Source: Linyphia triangularis
Taxonomy: Eukaryota > Arthropoda > Arachnida > Araneae > Linyphiidae
DNA length: 64,000 bases
Assembly: GCA_963978545.1 (NCBI GenBank)
Contig: OZ021727.1
Span: 52,712,487 to 52,776,486, forward strand
Direction: 5' to 3'
Shown: in pieces, positions 1 to 13,600 of the stretch
How positions within the stretch are numbered: position 1 is the first letter of the stretch
How the letters are laid out: each line of letters opens with the position of its first letter
Translations under genes and position numbers: made by a program
The notes under the pieces: generated by a model
The model's input: only the letters and a program-made list of their open reading frames with translations
Databases searched by the model: none
What the model was told of the DNA's origin: nothing

Positions 1-318
1 TAAGAAAAATAAGCCCTGCTGAATTTAATGTACCTGAACTCTCTATTACTGGCATAAAAAATGGTAAAACACAGAAGGGCGTCAAAAAAGTGTGAAAATC
101 AATGTTTCTTACATATTCCATTTCAAAGCACCGCACGTAGCAACAATTTATATGTAAAGCAAGTTTCTTTTAATCTTTTGGGCACAATGGCTTTCGCAAA
201 CCCAAACTCGGTATTTGCTTAGTAATAGTTCAGTAGAAATAGCAATTTACAGAGAAAGACAAACATTGAATATTATGCAAAGCTAGCAGATATTTGGCTA
301 ACAAAATATAAATTTCAA

Positions 319-362
<44 letters not shown>

Positions 363-2857
363 AATATAATCCCCATTTTTTTTTCTGTACAGCACTGATG
401 TCCTATTATATTTTCTTAAACACGTGTTTGAAGATATTAAAATTTTGTTACATCCACTTTGTTTAATTAATAAATTATTGTTTTCTATATTTTAGATACT
501 TATAAATTATTGCGAAATGACGCGAAGTAATACAAATGTTCTTTTTAAATTATAACTAGTTAAAGAGAAACAAAGGAAAGCTTCACATGCCCTTTAATTA
601 CACTATTCCAATATTGTCATAAATGAAAACTGAATTAAAATGTAAGTAATATATTTATATTACTAAATAACATCATTTTAAATTAAGAGTATTGACAATG
701 AGGCACATGGGAAAATATCTGATTCAAAAACTATATTTATAATTAAAAAAATTCAGCACTTTATTAACTGACAAAGCTAGTTAATTTATTATTTTTTAAT
801 TTAATATATAATATAGTGAAGATAGGAAATTCAACCAGATTTTATCATTGTTTGTGTTACTTTTTTTGCACAAGGGAGTAATATTAGACATATGTTGTTC
901 TTTTTTATTGGATTTTCTGGTACCATTTATTTCTTTAATAAAATTCAATGGTGTTTTTAAATGATATTTTTTAAATATGTTGAATGTATGAGTTTACCTG
1001 AAGTATGTTGAGTTATAGCCAAATTTTTCAGCGATTTAGTTTTTGAACAATTGAAGAAAAAAATATATATATATATAATGTAAAACTGCGACAAAAAAAG
1101 AAATAAGGAAGCTTGTGGGGATGCACTTTCTTAAAATGTCTATGAGGCTTCATTTATTCTAATTTGAAATTCAGTGAACCATAATGCATCAACGGCTTTC
1201 CATTTTTATATGAACACGCAAGAGTCAATGAAACACATGATATAAAACCACAAATCAAAATGAATCTTGGAGAATAAATCAATAGTAAAATGTTATTTTT
1301 GAACAATAAGGAGGTTGCAAACTTTAACTAAACAAACAACTCCATTACTCTTACTTAATTTTAATAAATAATAGTTTATTTCAAAAATACAATATTGTTT
1401 AAATTAAACTGTAGAATAGATTAAAATAATATTACAAAGCTTATTAAAACAAATATTGAGGATTTTATAATAAAATGGACTGTTATATGTTTTTAAAACC
1501 CGTGGCTACATTTTAAGGATAAACTTTTCCCCTTTTACCAAATAGTTTGTTAACTGCTATATATAATATCTAATTTATATAAGAGTAAAATTATATACTT
1601 TTTTTACATAAGCGTCTGATGCTATGATTGGACCTCATCCATTTTCTTACATTAAACCTCTAAAAATGAAAATTTTCCCTTAACTAATTTTTTCTAAAAG
1701 TAAAACATTTTCTAGAAAATAAATGTACTGCTTTACCGAATTCGCAAAAATACAAAGTATTCAGCATGAATATGAATGTTTCACTTACAATTTTTATCCA
1801 GTTTCTGACGCTCATGCCATCACTAGGAAATAACTTTTTGGAAGATCTCAACACCAATAAAATTTCTTCAAGGGCAGCAAATTTTTTCTATAAATATCAA
1901 ATTATATAAACTTTTCACTCTTTGTGGATTTTGTGCAACCGTGCATTAAAGCTCTTCTAATTATCTCTCCTTTGCGATAATTTAAAAAAGCACATTTATT
2001 TTCCAAGACTACTTTTAATTATAGGTATCTAATTATTTCATTCTAGTGATTTGGCGAAACAAATTCTATTTTTTTTACAAAGATGGATAATATTTTTGAT
2101 TTATTTATGGTTTTCATTTACAAGTGCACTTACCTTTTCTTAAATTCTATGCAAAGTTTAAATAAGTATGAGATAAAAATTTGTTGTTCCTTAATTTTTC
2201 TTTTTTAAATAAAACTTTTATTGATTTTTTTTAAAGTTTTTTTTATTTTGAAACTAAGAAAAAGTATTTATGAACTATAATAACTTATTCATTTTACCTA
2301 GAGGAAGATCAGAATCAAAACAGAATGAAAAGCTTGGGTCTACTTTTACTTTTTACAAACCAACTGTTTACCAACTTGGTAAATAGAAACAGTGCTTAAA
2401 AAAATTATCTCATAGTAAAGACATTCAATTTGTTAACTATGGAAGCCTATAAAAGTAGACGTTACCAAAATTTTGAGGTTTTAAACCTAATTTTATTGTG
2501 TACAAAACAATATATAATATTATTTCGAAGCAATAACATCATTAGTAAAATCATTATTTAAAGTCTCTTTGATATTTGTAATAATTTAATAAGTTAGAAT
2601 GATTTTTAAAAATTCTAGTTTTTAACACTATATTTTTGTATTTGGTCATCTGTAATTTTTGCATAGGACACTTTCCTTATTTACCTCGGGATATAAGTTT
2701 TAAAGATATTTTACAAATTATAAGATTGATTTTAGTATCAAAACCAAGCACATACCTACAATTTATTTAATAACAAAATGCATCATTGTTCTTTATAAAT
2801 ATCTAATGGGTTGGCACTTTTGCCAGGAACTTTTGTAGCAATGGGTCAATCTCTCGT

Positions 2858-2904
<47 letters not shown>

Positions 2905-4420
2905 ATTGAAGGGAACTTCATCGGAGGTAAAAGGCAATATCTGCACTTTTATTAGTTTCGAAATACGGAGGTTTGTGCAAATAGAAGACAGTAGAATATC
3001 ATATGTTTTCTTAATAGAACTTATAAATGTTTGTACTACTTAAATACAAAATAAAAATGCTTGATATGTGTATCTGAACCATCCATTAGAAGCAAATAAA
3101 AGTAAAACAAAGAAGGATGAACAAAAAAAAAATGTGATATATTTTACATATTTCATTTCAAAGCATATATTAGAAAATTTTGCCAGCAAGCCCATTGTTA
3201 AAGCTTTAATCCCTTTTTTTTTACTATTCAGCTTGCATGCTATTCCTTTCAAACTAAAAAGATAATATCTTCACTTTTATAGGTTTTGAAATATAGAGGG
3301 ATTTTGTAAATAAAGAGCCATAGAGCAACATAGATTTTCCTAATGTTAACTATATTAATAGGATACTATTGTTGAATGGATTCTCTTACGACTTGCTAAC
3401 ATTTTTTAAATTAAATCATGATGTAAATTAGCTATAAAAAGAGGTAAACGTAAAAAGACAAAATTGTAGATACTGCCTTCTTACTTCAGCAGTAAAGTAG
3501 GTGTGATGAACAAACTCTGAAATAATAAGAACTCAATCACCTTTTTATAGGAGGATCATTCTTTAGTCCTCAAATCCACACAATTCCTTACATACCTCTA
3601 TTAAAAAAATCAAGAGAAAATATAGTAAAAGGTATTAATCAAGAGTTACTTGAAAATTTTAAAACTTTCAATCATCAATGAGGATATATTTTTTTGTGCT
3701 AATTGATTAGTGAGAGTCTAAAATGCTTAACCTCTGTCTTTATCAAGACTGGAAGAAAAAATAAAGTAACAATGGCTGAAATGTGTTACAAATGTGTATA
3801 AAACGTTTTTTTTTTTAAATGAACCAATTCATCAATTGTAGTTTCTGTTCTAGTTTCGCCTGCGCTGTTGAATATTACTACATGTTTGACAATTAAAATT
3901 AAAATTTCCAAAGATTTATCCCTAAATAATAGAATTTTGTGGACTTAAGAAACTAACCTTAGCGTGAATTTTCAATTGAAGCCAATTACTGAACTATTTA
4001 GAAAAATTATTTAATTGAGCAATTTATTTCCTAAAAACAAAACAAATAATATGTTAGAAATTAAAGTACTATTTTAACCAGGGGTTACAGAATACTACAA
4101 AACAATGCATCCTCGATTGATTAAAGTTATCCTTGTACCTCAGATGTACAGTCTTGAATTATGTAATTAAATTTAGAACTCTAAGAGCCACACGTGTGGC
4201 CATGTAATTGTTGCAGCCGGGACATATGTTAGATATCGTGAATTTCTTATTCCCAAAACCCACCGTACTACCTTAAGACCATTGTGTAATTAGTTTTAGT
4301 TGGTATGGATTTCATTCTCTGTATGTATTATGCATGCGGACAATTCAAATTGACATTAACTTTGAGCACCTATCATTACATTCCTCAATTATTAAAAACA
4401 CTTCGTTTTCTTTCTTAAAG
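1..4420. other. Intronic AT-rich DNA upstream of the first visible Dscam-type exon
   Basis: No exon could be supported here. The first exon in the window opens in phase 1, so this stretch should be the 3' part of an intron whose 5' exon lies outside the window. It contains T-runs at 332-360 (29 T) and 2860-2901 (42 T), short TA tracts, and an imperfect local duplication around 2900-3370. The two small ORFs at 3040-3265 are opposite-strand readings of the same AT-rich sequence and look non-coding. Confidence 0.6.
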
Positions 4421-4606
4421 GATTCGTTCTCCACCACAGAATGGATGGCACTCCCTGGCAAGAGACGCATGTAGCAGGCGAAAGGACAATGTATACGCTT
4501 CATGATCTGTTGTGTGGCACCAAATATTACTGCTTTTTAGTTGCTTCCAACAGTGCAGGGCGAGGAAATAGCAGTGAAATTATATCCACCAAGACAGCAG
4601 GAAATT
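4421..4606 (+). CDS. Dscam: Dscam exon: second half of the penultimate FN3 domain
   Basis: The acceptor is TTTCTTAAAG and the donor is GTAAGC. The first two bases (GA) complete a glycine codon begun in the previous exon, and one base (T) is left at the 3' end, so both flanking introns are phase 1. The 186-base exon encodes about 62 residues starting GFVLHHR. It includes TYTL-like MYTLHDLLCGTKYYCF, the tyrosine-corner region of an FN3 fold, then ASNSAGRGNSSEI, the usual F-G loop and strand G. Splitting one FN3 domain over two exons is normal for Dscam. The ATG at 4441 is an internal methionine, not a start codon. Confidence 0.85.
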
Positions 4607-7600
4607 GTAAGCTTATGCTGTATCATTTTATTCTGATTCCTTATAATTAAACAAAATGCAATGTTGCAAGATCAGTTTGCTAAGTGGAAGAAAGTATAAA
4701 TGCTCGTTTTATGCTATTTTTTAGTGAATTAACCATACGATTTGACCTTGGTAAATAAATTTATATCATTATGTGCATAAAACCATTAAAGTGTTAATTG
4801 ATTATGTGCAAAACCTTAAACTCAGTCAAGTTTCCATCAACACAATTCAATTAAGGAACCTCCATTGTAAATATGCATAAACAGAGTTTGGACGTTAAGG
4901 GGACTCAATTCTTCTTGAATTCAGTGTTTTCTTTGTATCGTAGGCGTATGACGTCCTTTAAAAATTGTGGCAGTAACAATATGCGTTCCTCCTTTGCACT
5001 ATTTGAGATTAGAGCCTTAAACAAAACATCCCATATAACAAATCACGAAAGGATCGCAAACAATTATTGATGTTGTTTAGGAAAGAATAACATTATGCAG
5101 TAAATATAGCATTGATGTCCTCATATATAAACAGATCTCCGTACCAATAATAAGATGAAATTTGCCATAATGTTCAGGAACTAGAATTCACAACAAATAT
5201 CAGATTAAAATACATTTATCTGAAATTATGCTACGAAATACCAGTTGATATTTCTTGTTATGGCATGGAGGCCATTACGGAAATACAACCACGTTGCAAT
5301 TCCATACGAATATTATATTTTTTTATCCCTATATTATTTCTTTCTATTGATGTTTACTGTTTATCAGATAATATCATGTCCTTATATTTCTGGAGATTTG
5401 ATGCTCAATACATTCTGAAAGTGGTTAGATATTTACCAAAATATAGTAGTTATTTTCATTGTTCACTGTCAGAGTCTTAGCGTTAAGAAACACGTATATG
5501 AAGAATTGTTACACAGGGGATTACAGGAAAAGTAGAAGAAAATACTACCATTAGTACAGAATAAATATTAGCAATACTTCAAATACTTTCAAGAGGCAAG
5601 ATAAAATTCATTAAATTTATAAAATAATTAAATATACTTGGATTGTTATATGAATGAATTGATACATTTACTTAACTAATACTTCCCTAATAATCAAATC
5701 ATCATTAATCATTGTGTGTCCTAATTTTTTTATATTTTTAAGTTAAATTAAGGAATTTAATTATTTTTGGAAGAAATGTCTTGCAATTTCTTTGCATTTG
5801 CATTCAAATCATGGCCGAAAGAACAGACTTTCAATTAAAACCTTTCCTGATATTTTCTAAGCTGAAAGTTACTTTGTTTGCCTGATTACTCTAAATTCTG
5901 AATAGCAATCATTAAATAAATAGGAAACTAAAGACATCAATGTTCAATTAGTTCAGCTATCCAAGCCCTTGTCAAACATTCGCTTCTAACTCAAACATCC
6001 AAAAAGATCTTTAATTTAAGCCAATATTTAATTTCCATTAAATATTTATTCAATTGTCATTACTCTAAAAGTAAGAAACAGGAAGAAAATTACTTTAAGA
6101 TGCGTGTGCCTTAACACCTGTTTTTCGAGAACGCCCAAATTAAAGCAGCTGTAAGATTTATGAGATTTTAGGGAACATAAATTAATTAAAACGCCCCGGT
6201 TTCTAATGTTCAACTGAGTTAAAAACACATTCATTAAGAGCAATACTACATAATCCTCGGAACGTTAAGTGAATGCCTGAAGTGTTCCTTTTTTCTTTTT
6301 CTTTTTATTGAAGCTAAACATCTCAAGTAAATATTTCCTGCGATTTAAAAATGCGAAAGGGTGAAAAAATGCTTCTTTGAATGTCGTCTTTTTCCAAGCG
6401 TAAGAAAATATATTTCTTCTTTATCTTGCAAGGGAAGTGGGATAACTTGTTTATTTTTCTCGTGCGTGAGCCGCACTGAAAAATTATTATCCAGATATTA
6501 TTATTAAAAACTGGAAAAGCGGAAAGTAAAAAATAATTTTGGTGAAACTATAAGAAATGCCTAAGACACGAGCTAAAAACAATAAAGAAAAATTGATGAA
6601 AAAAAAAATATTTTATATAAGAAAGGTCCAATGTACTGCAATTGTTGTTTTGGATACCTCGCACATGTTCACTACTGAATTTATATTCATCATATGCCAC
6701 CTTAAAAAAGTATCGAGGCAATTTTTTCATCGAAAAATTAATAATAATTTATTAACTTTTGCAAACATGCAGCAGCATAAATATTTATGAATTTCAGTTT
6801 GAAGGTAAGATATGTAGAACAATGATTAAATTTCACCAATTAACTAGTTATACTCCATAAACCGAAAATTTTCAAATAATTTTTTTTTTTTAATTTGGTT
6901 GTTTTGATCTGGAATTACAATTTTATTTTTATTAAATTTTTATATTTCTTATTTTAATACAAGAAAGAGTGAACAACTTGATGTGTGAATTTATTATTAA
7001 AAATATGAACACTTTAAATAGAATTTATAAAATTCAATACTGAATAAATGTAGTGCACAACTTTCAGACGAATTTTTTCATAGAAATTTTATAAAATTTC
7101 ACTTTGAGCTTACAGTAGTTTTCAAATAACTTGTACACATGTTTCAGTTGAATAGATGTTAAATTCGAATTGGGAAATTGAACACTTAAAAAACTTACAG
7201 TAGTTGCACCTTGTTTACTTTTAATTATAACAACAAATATCGCGTTAGTGTAACTCTTTTTATATACCATTCCTTGATAAGTACCTGTACAAAGTCCATT
7301 AGCCAGTAAACTGTACTTAAGACATCAAGTACAGAAGAATATACACTGAATACTCAAACCACTATTCAACGTATAGACTTTTTTTCTAAAATAACTTTAA
7401 GCAAAACACTGTTTTTTGAAAAATTACTATGGACTTCTATTTCATATTCATACACAAATGCTTGCCAATAGTATAAGGGAAAAAATTCTGAACTTAACCG
7501 CGAAGAAATAATTATAACTTTAGAAAGTCAAAACCTTCAGCGGTTTTGATGTGTTACTTTTATTTTAAGTTACTTGGACCTCGCCCAACAAGGATCTTAA

Positions 7601-10600
7601 AACTTTTCTTCTCAAATTTTATATTCTTTGACGAGTTTTTTTTTTTTTTTTTCTTTCTTTTTGGTCTAAGTTATTTGTTTGGCGCTTAACATCCAGACCC
7701 ATTCTTTTAGCGCTCGACTTAACACTGCAGTGGAATTATTTGGCAGTGGTCGAACAGGACAAGAAACGCCCCCTAGCAAAGAAAGATCGCTCTACTCAGC
7801 TACATGCCCTGTAATGATAATAATTACAGCTCTCTAAAAGAGAGACAAATGGGCCAAAATCATGGCGTCTCGTCTTCACAGGCGTTTGATAAGATCTTTA
7901 ATCAGACTAATTTCTGTCGAGAGCTTTAGTTTAGCATCCTTTCTTTCTGTAAAAGAAGGTACGTTATTTCGGGGGAAACTTTTTGAAAAGAAAAGAAGGG
8001 GGAAAAAAATGGGTGTGAATTTGATAAAAAATTGATTGCCTTTCAACACTTGCATGGAGCTTTTTATCAAATGCTTTATTGCTAAAAATAATGTTCTTAT
8101 GAAAGGGTATGGCTATAAAAAGTATTCACGGATAATTACATTTTTAGGAGTAGAAAAGATTAGAAATTGATGAGAAGCAGATGACATTTTTGTAGTAATA
8201 TTAAGGCCCAATCTTTCATATGTTGAATATTAAAAGGATGTATTTATAGAAAAATATTTAATGTAACATAAAAGTAGGTTCCTAATTGGTTGAAGTTCAT
8301 TAAATTTTCTTACTTTTCATGTATATTTCGTTAAAATCATGATTGAAGTTACTAAATACACAAAGACAAATATTTGAAGTCATTGATGTTACAATTTTAA
8401 AATAAATAAAATTTTGAATTTTGATTATGATTAATTTAATATTACTAATAAAACTTAAAAAAATAGAAATACTGCAATATAATTGCATTCTAAATACGAA
8501 ATTCACAATATTAATGACAATTAAACAAAAACAGTATACCTTTAAAACTAAATATATCTTCAAAGTTAATGCTAAATTTAAATATGAAATAAAATTGGAC
8601 AATGGTGTAGTAATCATTGTTCAAACGGGAATCACATATGAGTGTGCAATTATGAAATATTTTTAAACTGCAATACAATATCTTTCTCTTGGAATTACTT
8701 ATTTATAGACTATTGCATAGACATATTTTCATTAACAGGTGACATTGAGTACTTTTAGGTGTAATATTTTATTTCGAAATCAAACAACGTAAAATTTTTT
8801 AATCCTTACAATTTTTTAATTGTATGTATAAATTTTCGTAATACCCAGACAAATTTAACTAAAGGAAAAGTTATTTCACTTCACAAAACATTTTTTTTTA
8901 CATATATCTAAACATTTCTATGAAATGGCAACGTTTCTTATATTTTATTCACTGAACAACATAAATGTGCTTTTTCTTATCATAAAAAATACATATTTCT
9001 TTTCATAATAGATATCTTTCTTTTTAAAGAAAACGCTCATAAAAGAACGTTCTGTGGTTTATTCGCAAACCACAACTTAGTATTAAAATATTTTGTTACT
9101 CTTTTATGCAGTCACGCGGTCAATATATACTTTTTCCATCATGCATAATGTATAACAGTGGAACATGCTAGATTACACCCCAAATTTTCCCTAAACATAT
9201 GCGCTCGCATTCACCCACTGTTAAATCTTTCACAACAATACACTATCCCTACCACCTACAGCGCTCAAGAAACACCTCGAAACCTAACTAAAAACAGTTC
9301 CACCATCTCATTAGATGGCATGTGGAATATTTTGTGAAAGCAAACTAAGTGAAGGGTGTAATAATTCCAAGCTCAGTACGGTTTCCTTAGCACGTCTCCA
9401 TATTGAAGCTTGCACTTCCGCGCATTTGGTATTTAATTCAGTGTACACATCTCAGTTATATCCACTGTTCAAATTTATCCCTAGCGTGTGGTGTGCTCCC
9501 AGATTAATTATCACTTATATTACTGTCTGTAATGTAAAGGTATTCAAGGTCCGGGGGATCTCTGCTAGAATCCTGGAATTGTATTGTCGTAGCTTTTATA
9601 ATTATTCGAACGCTAAAATTTTAATTAAGTTCCTTCAGCATGCTTTAGTAACAGCTACAGCTGAAATGTGAAGCATATGACAGGTGATATTAGAGAGCAT
9701 TATGCGTGGAGACTGCAGTTTGGATTATGAAGGAGACTAGCTTAAAGTTACTTTAAATAGGTTGAAATTTAATGGAGATTGAATGGAAAGTTAGCAGCAA
9801 ACTTTGAGGATGATTCTGGATTTTGTGGATGCTATCTATAAAAATACTTTTTAAATACACATAGTGGTAATTTGTATGCTATTTTTGAACACTATCGTAT
9901 CGATAGTTATTATATATTATTAAAAAAAACTCACCAAATAAAATTACAAAACAAAATTAATTTAATTTAATTTTTCTAATTAGCAACATTCTAACACAAA
10001 AATTAAAGGAACTCCTCTTAATTCAAAGTAAATCTTGATTGCAAATTATTATAATATCATTAAATAAAATTTGCAGTTGTAAAATTTGCATTTGTCTAAA
10101 AGCTTTTGACAGAGCCTTACCTAAATACAGAAAAATGCTATCATAATTAGTCCATTTTTTTTGGTGACGCAAGATATATTTTGAGCTGTTGTGCTACTCA
10201 TAACATAATTAGAATTTAAAATTCTATGATTAATATAGCAGTTACATTTTAGTTTTAGATTATTTTAATTTATGATATGAAAAAATAATTATTTTATCTT
10301 GACTAATTATACATTTATAAGCCACTAATTCACGATACGATGTGTTGTTTATCAACTTAAAATAGCCTTATAACTTTGACACAAATTAATATTATATAAA
10401 ACATGAACATGACTACTAGATTAATCATAATTTTACAATCTGCTTAAGATTAGAAAATAAGAGGAAAAAGTTCTGTGCATTACCCTGAGTTTATGCTCAA
10501 GAGATTTGGGCACAAACTCTGAGGTGTCCAATTGGTCTAATTGTTTGGCTGAAATTGAAAAATATTTTTTTCATTACAAAATTTTATTACTTATTTTAAA

Positions 10601-13600
10601 ATTTTATGTTTAATATTTTCATAATATATGATTAATTTTAACTAATTTATGGCATTAATAACATTAGCATCTTAAAATAATGCAATACACAAGTCGAAAA
10701 ATTGAAAAATTTACTAACTGCACAAAATATCAATAATGATTTGATCGTAATTTTGTTTGCTGTTTTCTCCTCTAAAATATTGTAAAAAAATCTTGACTTG
10801 TAAAACTATATTGAATTAAAAGTTTTGAACGTTTAAGAACTTAATGAAAGAAAAAAGATTTTGTCTTTTCTATAAAACTGAACATAGGTGGTGTAGAATT
10901 TGTATTAGAGATTTGCACTCCATCACTTAAAAAAAAGGATATGTGAAAGAAAAACAATCATGACACAAGGTTAGACTTTTTCAAATAATTGAAAAACTAT
11001 TTAGAAGGAAAGCATATCCATTAGGGTGGATCGTTCTTCTATGGAGAAAAAAAAAATTTATTAATCAAAACCTACCTATGGGGAAAAGATGTTCTATGAT
11101 ATAGAGATTAGGGAAAAAATAATAAAAAAAATTAATTTTAAAATTTTGCACTGTCACAAAGGGGTTGAATTTTCGAAAAAAATGCAAAAAGTCCTAATAT
11201 TTGTTAAATGATTTTACACTAAAAATAATTGTTTTTTACAATATAAATCCTAAAATAGTGATGATTATTGAATAATTAGTAGTACAATGTACATTTCAAC
11301 CTTTTTTGACCAAACTCCTGTCATGATGTAATCTGACATTTCCTACGATTTGCATGGGGGGTTAAACAACAGCAACTATTACACATCCCCCCAAGTAAAG
11401 CTGTGTTAGTCAACCAATTAAAAGATGTGACGGGGGTCAGAAAGGTCTGGAGAAAGTTGAGATCGAAGGAAACGGGGAGACGTTTTTCCGGTGTGTAGGA
11501 GTGAAGACTGTGGTTTTGGAGCGGAGAAGGGTTCTTAAGAGAGAGAGAAGATGACCCACTGCCGATCGCTTACCCCTGAAATTCCATGTGAGTTAATTAC
11601 CTTTCTTCCTCTATTCTCGGCCTGCTTCGATTTAAGTAACTATAACAATGCCTGAATTTAATTGCATATTTTAGTATTTATTGAATATTTACCTATTTGG
11701 AGAATTTTTTACCTTTTATTTCATTTTAATTTTAATACTTGGATGCATGACAGTAAACTTGTGTTACTGTCATTTGAGGAATTTAATCTGTGCGTTTATA
11801 GTGTATATTGAATAAACTAGTAGATTGATTATGCCGGCCTGGTTATTTTGGTTTGAATTTTAAAATTATGAAGTATTTTAACTTTGGTTTATCTGATATT
11901 GTTAATATTACTCTAACATCTTACGGTCCAACGCCTTTTACCAAATCACACTAAAGATCACGACATTATTTATGGTGCCTTGATCCAGTCTTCTATCTAC
12001 AGTTTGTTCAGATACGCTATTAATGTGGAAACGTAAAATGAATTGTGGTTCACAATTACTCAAAGGGAAATCATCGAGGGTTTTTGGTAAGGTCAATAAA
12101 AATGGTTAGAGTCAAAAAAAAAAATCGAGTGCGCATATCAGAAAGTTTTTCCACAAGGCATAGCGCCTATTCCAACAGAAATTGGTTCAGTAATTTCAAC
12201 TGATATTCTGGGACCTTTGAAATCTGGCGATTACATGATTACATTCATCGATAATTTTTCACGTCATATTGAATTGTATCCCATTGGAAACATCGGTGCT
12301 AAACAGGTTACTGAGTGTTTGTTGAGATATATATGTAGTTATGGCACTCCTAAACAGATCATTAGTGATAATGGAGGCTGTTATATATCGAACGGTTTCA
12401 AAGAGTTGAATGAAAAGCTGGGGGTGAAATTAATTAAGATTCCCGCACTGACACCCTCTCTAAATGGGAAATCTGAAAAAATTAATGCAGAATTAAAGAA
12501 TACAATTTTGGCATTGAAAGAATCTGGTATGGACTTAGAAATTGCGATAAATCTTCATAAAAATTGGTATAATAACGTTAAGCATTCAGTATTACAATAT
12601 ACACCAAATGAACTGTTTTTCGGTAGAGAAATGAAGCCTATATTTCAAGCTATGTGCTGTACAAAAAATAAAGATAACGTTGACTGGTTGAACTTGCCAC
12701 ACTGGTTTGAGAATAGGATACAATTCTTGGAAACCTGCAGGCAAAGTGCTTATCATAACATTGAAAAACAACAGATTATTCAGCAAAATTATGCTAAATT
12801 TAAATCAGTCAAGAGACAGATTAAATTGGGTGATAAGGTATTTTTTAAGAATCCTGGGAGATTTCAAAAGCGATTCTTGGGTCCCTATACTGTTATTTCT
12901 GAGAGATCACCAAATTTACTTAATATTAAATTAGACGTTGATCCATTTCAAGAGCGTACAGTGCATATAAGCCGACTCAAACTAGCTTATCATAGATTAT
13001 CTAAGCTTCAGGACAACTATACACCGCTTGCTGGGACAACCCGCCCATCCATTCAGTACAATTTGAGACACAGGAAGTAGCGTTGTAAACAAGAACGTTT
13101 GCCGATAATCAGGTGTGAGAAGGGAGAAGAGTGAAAGCTAGCAGGAAAGTTCGTTTGTAAACAAACATAGTGAAATAAGGGTTAACTTGATACTTGTGGG
13201 ACACTGGGCTTGAAGTCAAATCCATAGGGGTTGTCCAGTTTCGGATATTTAGTGCTTTATTTGGTTTTTAAGGGTCCTGTGAATCTCTGTCGTTATCTCC
13301 GACTAAACATGTGCTGTAGATAAAGTTGGCGTTTCCTGGGCTAACATATCACTAACGGATACACCTTTGACCCTGAAGAGTCGCCCCAACTGGTTTTGGC
13401 AAGGGGGGGCGTCATTTCTAGGCCGCTCTGTTGGTTTGCAAAAGGGGTCGGAAACGAGAAACGAGATCCGAGGTGGGTGATTTTTTTTCTCCTTCTCGTT
13501 TCGGAGGCGAGTGGGTTTCTTTTTTGTTGTTGTTTTGTTTGTTTTGTCGAGGCAAAAGGGGGGATTTATTTTGTAGACCGTGCGCGGTGAAAGAAATGTT

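Noticed and set aside
4441..4650. Independent small gene starting at ATG 4441
   Set aside because: The frame is part of an FN3 exon with acceptor at 4420 and donor at 4607; the tail after 4606 is intron.
8300..8666. Overlapping 105- and 81-codon ORFs on opposite strands
   Set aside because: Low-complexity Ile/Lys/Asn-rich readings of the same AT-rich DNA.
9315..9671. 118-codon ORF as a gene
   Set aside because: No recognisable domain, begins without context, lies in a long intron and has residue use typical of chance frames.
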